Shown in pieces: positions 1-5,911 of a DNA stretch of 6,063 bases. The position numbers and the translations under genes were made by a program. Each line of letters opens with the position of its first letter. Position 1 is the first letter of the stretch. This DNA is from an uncultured Mycoplasmataceae bacterium (lineage in GTDB: Bacteria; Bacillota_I; Bacilli_A; Mycoplasmatales; Mycoplasmoidaceae), in assembly GCA_947176635.1 (NCBI GenBank), contig CAMWRJ010000032.1:1-6063 (forward strand), given 5' to 3'. The notes beneath the pieces were generated by a model. It made no database searches and was not told the DNA's origin. It saw only the letters and a list, made by a program, of their open reading frames with translations.

Positions 1-505
1 CACCTAAATATAATTGTTTATTTTCTAAAATATTAGTTTTTGAATTATTTAAACTAAATTTAATAATTTCATAATAATGATTGTCTTCAAAAATAATAAT
101 TTCATCAATAATTATTCCTGAATTATTTCTAATGTATTCTCTTATTAAATAAGAATTATTATTAGCTTGAACAACATAAAATTTAGGTTTAATTGTACTA
201 TTTTCAATTATAGAAATAATATTTTTAGCTCCCATTCCACTAATTGAAATAGCATCAGCATTAATTCTTAAATCTTTTAAACCATTATTTAAAATAAATT
301 CATAATTTGATGTTGATAAATATTTTTTAGCATTTAACAAACCTTGTTCTAAAGGTTTTTTATTGATGTCTACATTATAAACATAATTTACATATTGTTT
401 TTTTAGTAATTCAATACATAAATAAGCGTGATCACATCCTACATCAACAACTATATTAGCACCTTTTAATAATTCAGCAATTGTTAATAATCTTAAATTA
501 TTCAT
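1..505 (-). CDS. trmK: tRNA (adenine(22)-N1)-methyltransferase TrmK, 3' end cut by window
   Basis: Partial gene: 168 codons are visible and the frame is still open at the window start. TrmK uses S-adenosylmethionine to methylate N1 of A22 in the D-loop region of bacterial tRNAs, in the cytoplasm. The SAM-binding motif I reads DVGCDHAYL at about residues 21-29, matching the DIGSDHAYL signature of TrmK. An ISGMG motif follows near residues 94-98, matching the family's ICGMGG. A VQANNNSYLIREYI segment aligns with the family's LQPNNREDDLRKWL, and a later DNHYYEII matches its conserved KRYEI. The start codon overlaps the rpoD stop by one base (TAATG). I see no Shine-Dalgarno sequence, so translation probably depends on coupling to rpoD. 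An rpoD-trmK pairing is common in Firmicutes and Mollicutes. The second glycine of GMGG is alanine here, a mild change. The family call is confident; the missing C-terminus cannot be judged. Confidence 0.9.
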   Translation of the reverse strand, partial: MNNLRLLTIAELLKGANIVVDVGCDHAYLCIELLKKQYVNYVYNVDINKKPLEQGLLNAKKYLSTSNYEFILNNGLKDLRINADAISISGMGAKNIISIIENSTIKPKFYVVQANNNSYLIREYIRNNSGIIIDEIIIFEDNHYYEIIKFSLNNSKTNILENKQLYLG

Positions 506-2010
506 TAAAAGAACGAAGATTTTAGTTTTGATGATTTACAAGGTTGTTTTAGTTTTCTAATTGCTTTAGCTTCAATTTGACGTACTTTGTCTCTATCCTT
601 ACCAATTTCAAGTCCAATTTCTTCTCAAGACATAGATTTGCAATATGGAGCCATTCCATATCTCATTCTAACAACTGTTTCTTCTTGTTCAGATAATACT
701 TTTTTAAACAATTCTGTCAATTCATTAGTTAAAGCTTCTTGTCTTGTAAATTCTTCTGGAGAAGTTATACTATTATCTTGTACAAAATCACTAAATTGAG
801 ATTCTTCATCATGTCCAACTGGTTTATCTAATGAAATTGGGTCAATATTTAATTTTTTAATATCACTTACTTTTTTAGGAGTTAGTCCAGCACTTTCTCC
901 TCCCATCCTTTCACAAATTTCTTCAATTGTTGGATTTCTACCTAATTCTTGTAATAAGCTACGTTCAGCTTTCATCATTTTATTAATTGTTTCTACCATA
1001 TGAACAGGAATACGAATAATTCTTGCTTGATCAGCAATTGCTCTTGTAATTGCTTGTCTAATTCATCATGTAGCATATGTACTAAATTTATTTTTTAAAC
1101 TAAAGTCAAATTTAGAAATTGCTTTTAATAATCCTTGAGAACCTTCTTGAATTAAGTCTTCTAAGTCTAAACCTTTATTTAAATATTTTTTAGCAACTGA
1201 AGTAACTAATCTTAAGTTAGAAGTGAAGAATTGATTAGTTGCACAACGTTTTTGTTCATCATCACCATTTTGTAATAATTCACCTCATCTAATTTCATCT
1301 TCTTGAGATAAAATTTTTGAATCTCCTAAGTTAGCTAAGAAATTTTTGATACCATCTTCAGATTTATCACTAGTTAATACACTATAAGTTTTATTTGTAA
1401 CATGTTCTTCAGTATCATCAATGTCATAATTTTCTTTATTTTTTTGAACTTTTTTATTATTATCTTCAGATGGAACTAATTTAATGTTATTAGCGTCTAA
1501 TGTTTTAATAATTTCATCAATTTCATCTTCTGATAAATCAAAATGTTTAAAAGCAGAAAAGAATTTATCTTCTTCAATTGTATTTTGTTTATTTTTCTTT
1601 TTATTTCTAGCATCATGAATTAATCTGTCTAAAATTTCATTAGGTTTCAAAATATATTTTTTCGATTTTGAAATAGATTCTAAAATAAATGTTTGATTAA
1701 TTGGATTTTTAATTGTATCTGAAAAAGATAAATTAGCAATCTTTTCAATTTCTTTATCTGATTTTTTCTTTGAAATATTTGTTGTATCAGCATAAGTTTT
1801 AGAAGATGAAGCACCTAAATTAATTGATTGTTTTTTCTTTACTACTTTTGAGTTTTTAGCTGTTTCTTCAATAGTGTCACTAGATAGATTTTCAGATACT
1901 AAATCAGCACCTTCATCTAAAATGGTAAATGATTTTCTTTTTTTCTTATTAAAACTAATTTCAGTATCATTTGTTGAGTTATCTTCAATTAAATTTTTAT
2001 TATTCGACAT
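505..2010 (-). CDS. rpoD: RNA polymerase primary sigma factor RpoD (SigA), 501 aa
   Basis: The housekeeping sigma factor directs core RNA polymerase to -10/-35 promoters. Reading TGA as Trp gives 501 residues (Trp 242, 315, 316 and 462 are all TGA). Residues 1 to about 115 are a low-complexity Lys/Ser/Asp/Glu stretch. Residues about 120-180 resemble autoinhibitory region 1.1. Region 1.2 lies near 217-250 and region 2 near 262-338, with [20 protein letters not shown] almost identical to classical sigma-70. Gln319 and Thr322 occupy the -10-reading positions. Region 3 follows (338-430), including an SLDKPVG finger start. The region 4 helix-turn-helix is near 462-490 and ends in RQIEAKAIRKLK. In its recognition helix the usual R-E-R is R-D-K (473-475). 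The ATG is supported by AAAGG (2019-2023) eight bases upstream. The gene is divergent from the cysteine-rich gene and appears to start its own unit, with trmK translationally coupled behind it. No dnaG lies upstream here. Confidence 0.97.
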
Positions 2011-2044
2011 ATTATTAACCTTTCAATATAAATTATTTTTGACT

Positions 2045-2074
2045 TTATCATTATTATTTATTTTAGAGTATAAT
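2045..2074 (+). promoter_or_regulatory. Candidate promoter of the cysteine-rich small gene
   Basis: A consensus -10 box TATAAT at 2069-2074 lies 36 bases before the ATG. The best -35-like hexamer at acceptable spacing is TTATCA at 2045-2050, a 4/6 match with an 18-base spacer. There is no extended -10 TG. A closer -35 match, TTGACT at 2039-2044, is 24 bases from the -10 and too far to act with it. The -10 box is convincing; the -35 is weak, as is common in mollicutes. Confidence 0.6.
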
Positions 2075-2094
2075 ATTAAATATAAACAACTTTG

Positions 2095-2102
2095 AAAGGA
2101 GA
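2095..2102 (+). promoter_or_regulatory. Strong Shine-Dalgarno site of the cysteine-rich gene
   Basis: AAAGGAGA is a near-perfect anti-16S match and leaves eight to nine bases before the ATG at 2111. It is among the best ribosome sites in the window. It is the main reason to accept the short ORF as a real gene and to fix its start. Confidence 0.8.
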
Positions 2103-2110
2103 TTTATATT

Positions 2111-2287
2111 ATGAACTGTAATGATAAAGATGTATGCAAATGCGAACCTTGTGAATGTACAGAAAATGATTGCTGTGTAGACGAAGCTTGTTGTGATCCT
2201 AAAAGTGGATGTTGTGAAACTTCATCTTGCTGCAAACCAGAAAAACCTGCAAAACCTGCAAAAAAAGGTCGTTGCTGCAGAAAATAA
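2111..2287 (+). CDS. Cysteine-rich 58-aa protein, metallothionein-like, family not recognised
   Basis: This is the only plus-strand gene in the window. It encodes 58 residues, of which 15 are cysteine (positions 3, 9, 11, 14, 16, 21, 22, 27, 28, 34, 35, 40, 41, 55, 56). They form CKC and CEC motifs followed by five CC pairs: CC-x4-CC-x5-CC-x4-CC, then a CC near the end. A KPAKPAKKGR linker separates the acidic cysteine-rich body (about 1-41) from the basic tail RCCRK. There is no Trp, Tyr or Phe, no hydrophobic segment and no signal peptide, so a soluble cytoplasmic protein is expected. Cysteine density, CxC motifs and lack of aromatics are typical of metallothioneins, so metal (Zn, Cu or Cd) binding is a reasonable inference, not shown. 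Promoter, strong ribosome site and terminator all fit a real monocistronic gene. GC is about 37%, above its neighbours, and 7 of 15 Cys codons are TGC. Disulfide- or iron-sulfur-related roles are alternatives. Confidence 0.85.
   Translation: MNCNDKDVCKCEPCECTENDCCVDEACCDPKSGCCETSSCCKPEKPAKPAKKGRCCRK
2242..2259 (+). repeat. Two tandem 9-nt units inside the cysteine-rich gene
   Basis: AAAACCTGC occurs twice in direct succession, in frame, and encodes the Lys-Pro-Ala repeat of the linker. Unit number could vary between strains without breaking the frame. Confidence 0.7.
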
Positions 2288-2298
2288 TTAAAATGATT

Positions 2299-2321
2299 AA
2301 AGATGCTTTTATAGCATCTTT
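2299..2321 (+). terminator. Rho-independent terminator shared by convergent genes
   Basis: A 9-bp perfect stem (AAAGATGCT paired with AGCATCTTT, five-base loop) starts 11 bases after the stop of the cysteine-rich gene. It runs into a T tract at 2319-2326, an excellent terminator for the plus strand. On the minus strand the same hairpin begins four bases past the scpB stop and is followed by a looser T-rich run (CTTTAATCATTTT). It probably also ends the scpB operon, less efficiently. The plus-strand T tract reaches into the scpB stop codon. Confidence 0.9.
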
Positions 2322-2324
2322 TTT

Positions 2325-3380
2325 TTATTCTACTTCATCATCATAATCATCTTCTAAATTATTTAATAAAGCTTGTACAGATTCATGAGATGTACGTTCA
2401 ATTTTAGGTAATTCATTTAATGATTTTAAACCAAATAAATCAAAGAACTTATGTGTTACTGTATATAATTTAGGACGACCTGGTAAATGTGTACCTACAT
2501 TTCTTTGGATTAATCCTAATTCTAATAAAGACATTAAAATATTAGTACAATCTCTTGCTCTAATTTTTTCAATTGCCTTTCTAGTACAAGGTTGAGTATA
2601 AGCAATAATTGATAAAACTTCTAATTTTGTTTTGTTCAATGGTTTTTTTTCTTTTTTGTTTAAAACTAAACAAATATCATTATAAGTTTCATCTTTAGTT
2701 AAAATTTTATATCTGTTTCCAAATTGTTTAATACATAATCCAGAATTAACATCTAAATCTTTTTCTTTAATCATTTGATTTAAGATATTACTTAAAACAG
2801 TTGTAGGTAAATCTAATAAGTGTTTTAAATCACTTAGTGTCATTCCATCATCACCCATAACATATAAAGTAGATTCGATAATTTTTCTAATTTTTTGAAT
2901 AGATAAATTGTTAGTTTTTAAATATTCATTAGTTGAGTTTTCTAATTCTATTTTTTTATCAATTTGTGAAGTTTTATTTAATTTTTTTAATGTATCAAAT
3001 GAAAAATTAGTTTCATTATTTAATTCATCTAATATATCAATTTCTTTTTGATTTTCTTGATTTTGCACAGATATTGCTTCTAATTCTTTTTGATCCATAA
3101 ATGTAATTGAATCGGTTTCATTAGTTTCATCTATTGCATATTTTTTCTTACTATTTTGTTTTTTATTAAATTCAGCAATTGATTCAAATTCTTCAGCAAT
3201 TTTATTAGGAGTATATTTAAAATCAAATTCTTCTTCATTAGTTGTTTGATCAATATTATTAGTGCTATTATGTTGTTCATCTAATTTATTTTTTAAAATA
3301 CTTAATTTAGATAATGATTCATCATCTAAATCATCTTCAAATAATTCTTGAATTAATTCATTTTCTTTTTTGTTATCCAT
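2325..3380 (-). CDS. scpB: Segregation and condensation protein ScpB with long acidic N-terminal extension
   Basis: ScpB dimerises, binds the middle of ScpA and forms the SMC-ScpAB condensin that compacts and separates the chromosome. The recognisable domain spans about residues 160-327. A first winged helix starts IRKIIESTLYVMGDDGMTL. A second contains LEVLSIIAYTQPCTRKAIEKIR and the family signature HLPGRPKLYTVT, followed by FFDLFGLKSLNELP. The protein is 351 aa against roughly 200 for the usual family member. The excess is mainly residues 1-159, rich in Asp, Glu, Asn and Lys and predicted by eye to be disordered, plus an acidic tail ending DDYDDEVE. The start is supported by GAGGAA (3389-3394), eight bases upstream within the last codons of scpA. 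The gap to scpA is five bases, so the two are co-translated. Alternative in-frame starts exist inside the extension, but none has comparable ribosome-site support that I noticed. Confidence 0.95.
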   Translation of the reverse strand: MDNKKENELIQELFEDDLDDESLSKLSILKNKLDEQHNSTNNIDQTTNEEEFDFKYTPNKIAEEFESIAEFNKKQNSKKKYAIDETNETDSITFMDQKELEAISVQNQENQKEIDILDELNNETNFSFDTLKKLNKTSQIDKKIELENSTNEYLKTNNLSIQKIRKIIESTLYVMGDDGMTLSDLKHLLDLPTTVLSNILNQMIKEKDLDVNSGLCIKQFGNRYKILTKDETYNDICLVLNKKEKKPLNKTKLEVLSIIAYTQPCTRKAIEKIRARDCTNILMSLLELGLIQRNVGTHLPGRPKLYTVTHKFFDLFGLKSLNELPKIERTSHESVQALLNNLEDDYDDEVE

Positions 3381-3385
3381 ATTAA

Positions 3386-4210
3386 TTATTCCTCATTTAT
3401 CACATCAATTAATCTCATATCTAAATTTTCTGATAATGTTAACATAAAACCTTCATCATCATATTCATAAACAGTAATCATTGAATATCTAATTAATGTT
3501 AACACAGCTAAAAAGAATGCTGAATAAAAACCACGACTGAAATTATTTTCTAAATTTTTCTTAAAGCAATTTAATAATGTGTCTTTTTTATCATTTCTAA
3601 CACTTAAATAGCTAATAATTTGTTTCTGAATATCTTTAATAGAAAATTGATTAAATTCCACATCTGCTCTAAATAATCTATCATCATCTTCATATGAATT
3701 TTCAATTATTTCATCAATAATATTTTGAAAATAAATTTGAAGTTTTTCAATATTAATTTGTTTTGGCATTTTTGCAACTGGAATTTCTGATAATGAATAA
3801 TCATTATAATCTTCTGCTAATTTATCAATCATTGTTTGTCTTTTTTCAAACATATCTTGAAAATAACCAACAGAATTTTTATATTTAGCATGTTCTACTA
3901 ATCTTGCAATTAAATCTTGTCCGTCTTCTAAAGAACCTAATTTAGTTTCTAATCCTTCATCTAATAACAACGCTTTTGACTTTAACATTATTAAGTATGA
4001 ATTAATATATAAATATTCAGCAAATTCTTCAATTGGTAAATCATTAATTGTATTATTTAAAAAATCACTATATTGATTTATTAAATCTGATAATTTAATT
4101 TCTGAAATTTCTACTTTTTTCTTTTTTATTAATTCTAATAAAACATCTAATGGACATGAATAATCAGATAATTTAACCTCAAAAAAACTACTTTCTTGAT
4201 TTTTTTCCAT
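3386..4210 (-). CDS. scpA: Segregation and condensation protein ScpA (kleisin)
   Basis: ScpA is the bacterial kleisin that bridges the two SMC heads and carries the ScpB dimer. The N-terminal SMC-neck-binding helical domain is clear: FFEVKLSDYSCPLDVLLELI (9-28) matches the family's FEGPLDLLLHLI, followed by EISEIKLSDLINQY and a EYLYINSYLIMLKSKALLL helix (65-83). A charged linker with the ScpB-binding segment runs through about 85-180. The C-terminal winged helix lies near 186-262 (FSIKDIQKQII, then FFLAVLTLIRYSMITVYE). At 274 aa it is slightly longer than the usual 240-260. The first 23 bases overlap the 3' end of plsC in another frame. A Shine-Dalgarno-like AAAGGAAG (4223-4230) is 12 bases before the ATG, a little far. 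Together with scpB this is a standard pair; smc is not in the window. Confidence 0.96.
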   Translation of the reverse strand: MEKNQESSFFEVKLSDYSCPLDVLLELIKKKKVEISEIKLSDLINQYSDFLNNTINDLPIEEFAEYLYINSYLIMLKSKALLLDEGLETKLGSLEDGQDLIARLVEHAKYKNSVGYFQDMFEKRQTMIDKLAEDYNDYSLSEIPVAKMPKQINIEKLQIYFQNIIDEIIENSYEDDDRLFRADVEFNQFSIKDIQKQIISYLSVRNDKKDTLLNCFKKNLENNFSRGFYSAFFLAVLTLIRYSMITVYEYDDEGFMLTLSENLDMRLIDVINEE

Positions 4211-4970
4211 TTTTGTTTTCTACTTCCTTTTTTAATTCTAAATATTCATTATACATATTTGCTTGTAAATTTCTAGCAAAAATATCTTTATTAATATTAA
4301 TAAATGCTAATGGTTGGACAGTTGGTAAATATTTTATATAAACAGTTCTATTTAATTTAAAAGCAGATTCATGTAATAAATTTGTTGAATTATAAATAAC
4401 AACTGGTTGGATAGCAGTTAGAGTTTCATAAGCAGGAGTAAATGCTGCTGATTTAAAATCTAAAAAATCATCTGTTTTTACTCTTGTACCTTCTGGGAAA
4501 ACAACTATTGAATTTCTATCTTTTAAAACATTAATTTCTTCTTGAATTACTGAATACATTTGTCTTAAATTTTCTCTATCAATATAGATAACATCTAATA
4601 AGTCAAAAAATGCAGCATATTTAGAAGTTGCTAATTCAATTTTAGCTATAAAAATAGGTAATGGTGTATCATAAGATAAAATTGATTTTAATAAAACAAT
4701 TGCATCTAAATTAGATTTATGATTTGAAACAAAAAATAATTTTTTTGAATCTAATTTAGTTTTACCTGAATGTTCTATTTTAATTTGTTTTGCATATAAG
4801 AACATTTTTAAAAAGGAATTTACTTTTGAATATCTTCCTTCTTGTGAAAATAAAGTTTTATCTTTGTTGTATAATTTTGCTGCTTTTTTAATAGATAATC
4901 ATTTAAATAATAAAATTATTCAAACAAAAATTACAACAAACATTCAAATGATTTTTTTAAATACTTTCAT
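4188..4970 (-). CDS. plsC: 1-acyl-sn-glycerol-3-phosphate acyltransferase PlsC, 260 aa
   Basis: PlsC acylates lysophosphatidic acid at sn-2 to make phosphatidic acid, the precursor of all membrane phospholipids, at the cytoplasmic membrane face. Acyltransferase motif I is NHKSNLD (83-89; catalytic His84, Asp89). Motif II is YIDRENLRQ (129-137), motif III FPEGTR (158-163), and a PVV motif IV lies near residue 187. A hydrophobic anchor spans about residues 7-25. It contains all three tryptophans (9, 17, 24), each TGA, so under the standard code the anchor would be lost and the gene would seem to start at codon 56. The full start at 4970 is supported by AGGAG (4976-4980) five bases upstream, which overlaps the recR stop. 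The protein ends in a basic tail (KNGKKSRK) translated from the overlap with scpA. Acyl donor preference (ACP, CoA) cannot be read from sequence. Confidence 0.95.
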
Positions 4971-4974
4971 AAAT

Positions 4975-4980
4975 ACTCCT
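4975..4980 (-). promoter_or_regulatory. plsC Shine-Dalgarno fused to recR stop codon
   Basis: On the minus strand the recR stop reads TAAGGAG: its last A is the first base of AGGAGT. The site lies five bases before the plsC ATG. This shared arrangement fixes the plsC start at 4970 and suggests that ribosomes ending on recR reinitiate on plsC. Confidence 0.75.
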
Positions 4981-5588
4981 TATGATAACTTTCTTTTATA
5001 ATTAAATGAACATTTTAATGTTTCATCATCAATATAATCAATTGCTCCATTTAATGGAACACCAAATCCAATTCTATAAATTGTTAATTCTTTAAAATCT
5101 TTTAATAAATTGCAAATATATTCAGCTGTCATTTCACCATCATGACTAAAACTAGTAGCAATAATAATCTCTTTAATTTCAGGACTATTTTTAACTCTAT
5201 TATAAATAGAATCAATATTAGTATGTTTTACTAAATTGTTTTCTTTAATTGTCAATTCTGCATTAGTAATATGATACATTCCATAAAAAGAATTACTAGA
5301 TTCTATTCTTTCTAAATCTTCAACACTAGTTACTACACATAATGTTGATTGATCTCTATTTTTATCAGAACAAATACCACATTCTAATTCAATTGATAAA
5401 TTCCCACATCTAGAACATTTTCTAATTCTTTCATAAGCAAATTTTATTCTATCAGTGAATTGTTTGATATATCTTTCATCTTGATTTAAGATATAGTAAG
5501 CTCATTTTTTAGCATTCTTTAAACCAACACCAGGTAAAGAACGCAAAGCATCTACTAAATGCTCAAATTCTATTATTGGTTGTTTCAT
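4980..5588 (-). CDS. recR: Recombination mediator RecR, 202 aa, divergent TOPRIM
   Basis: RecR works with RecO (and RecF where present) to load RecA on SSB-coated single-stranded DNA during gap repair. The order of parts is standard. A helix-hairpin-helix contains LPGVGLKNAKKWA (18-30; Trp29 is TGA). A zinc finger of spacing C-x2-C-x8-C-x2-C uses Cys58, 61, 70 and 73. A TOPRIM domain starts TLCVVTSVEDLERIE (82-96), and the C-terminal IATSFSHDGEMTAEYI and GFGVPLNGAIDYIDDETL match the family's ATNPTVEGEATA and GVPVGG blocks. Length is that of Escherichia coli RecR (about 200). The usual Glu of CVVE is Thr87, and the conserved SPLDGIGP loop after the YHxxxG strand is replaced by unrelated residues (after about 110). 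No Shine-Dalgarno is visible before the ATG; ten bases separate it from ybaB, so coupling is likely. Confidence 0.93.
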
Positions 5589-5598
5589 ATTTTATTAA

Positions 5599-5898
5599 TT
5601 AAAATAATCCACCCATACCAGGAGCAATTGAACTAGTTATTTTTTCTTTTTCAGCTGTTACTTTAGTAATTGCTTCATTTATTGCAGCAACAACAATATC
5701 ATTTAATGTTTCTATATCATCTGGGTCTACAATTTCTTTATTAATTGAAATTGATTCTATTTTTAAAGCTCCAGTTAATTTAATTGTTACAAATTCTTTA
5801 TATTTGTGTTCAAAAACACTTTGTTCAAATTCTTGCATTTTTTTCTTTAAAGAGTTTTGTAATTTTTGTGCTTGTTGCATCATTTGTTGTATATTCAT
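5599..5898 (-). CDS. ybaB: YbaB/EbfC family nucleoid-associated protein, 99 aa
   Basis: Small homodimeric DNA-binding protein of the YbaB/EbfC family, thought to act in nucleoid organisation or with RecR; its exact role is unsettled. The protein starts with a helix rich in Gln, Met and Lys (MNIQQMMQQAQKLQNSLKKK). The conserved core strand follows (FVTIKLTGALKIESISINKEIVDPDDIETLNDIVVAAINEA in outline, residues about 36-76), and it ends in the family-typical Met/Gly tail SIAPGMGGLF. Length is typical (about 100). The start is supported by AAGGAG (5905-5910), six bases upstream and overlapping the dnaX stop. Position between dnaX and recR is the classical bacterial arrangement and reinforces all three calls. 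Confidence 0.95.
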   Translation of the reverse strand: MNIQQMMQQAQKLQNSLKKKMQEFEQSVFEHKYKEFVTIKLTGALKIESISINKEIVDPDDIETLNDIVVAAINEAITKVTAEKEKITSSIAPGMGGLF

Positions 5899-5904
5899 AA
5901 TTTT

Positions 5905-5911
5905 CTCCTTA
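5905..5911 (-). promoter_or_regulatory. ybaB Shine-Dalgarno overlapping upstream stop codon
   Basis: On the minus strand the upstream stop and ribosome site are fused as TAAGGAG, six bases before the ybaB ATG. The same TAAGGAG fusion occurs at recR/plsC, so stop-reinitiation coupling is a repeated device in this operon. Confidence 0.75.

Larger units (their letters stand above)
2011..2110. promoter_or_regulatory. Divergent intergenic promoter region between rpoD and the cysteine-rich gene
   Basis: These 100 AT-rich bases are the only real intergenic space in the window and must hold the start signals for two divergent units. On the plus strand a perfect TATAAT stands at 2069-2074. On the minus strand TATACT (2072 to 2067) overlaps it by four bases and has a 4/6 -35-like TTCAAA at 2096-2091, 18 bases away. 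A second minus-strand option is TTGTTT (2089-2084) with TAAAAT (2065-2060), also 18 bases apart. An 8-bp palindrome TAATATTA sits at 2071-2078. Which minus-strand box drives rpoD cannot be settled by reading, because such hexamers arise easily in this base composition. Confidence 0.5.

Noticed and set aside
587..799. Plus-strand open frame of 70 codons
   Set aside because: It is antisense to region 4 of rpoD, with no ribosome site or recognisable protein features; a shadow of the real gene.
505..2010. rpoD as a pseudogene broken by several in-frame TGA codons
   Set aside because: Every TGA falls where a Trp is acceptable or invariant (the WW pair of region 2), and the reading frame never shifts, so this is code 4 and not decay. 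The same holds for recR and plsC.
2039..2044. TTGACT as the -35 box of the cysteine-rich gene
   Set aside because: It matches 5 of 6 consensus bases but is 24 bases from the TATAAT, too far for sigma-70 binding.
1874..2095. Plus-strand open frame of 73 codons with hydrophobic Phe/Leu content
   Set aside because: It is antisense to the Lys/Ser/Asp/Glu-rich rpoD leader, which explains its hydrophobic look. It runs through the divergent promoter region and has no ribosome site.
2111..2287. Secreted cysteine-knot toxin or antimicrobial peptide
   Set aside because: There is no signal peptide, hydrophobic segment or leader-cleavage motif, and no export or modification genes nearby. Adjacent CC pairs and CxC motifs fit metal binding better.
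2643..2650. Run of eight T in scpB (and A7 at 4181-4187) as phase-variation tracts
   Set aside because: They encode Lys/Phe-rich codons in an AT-rich genome, lie in housekeeping genes where frameshifting would be harmful, and are not unusually long for this composition.
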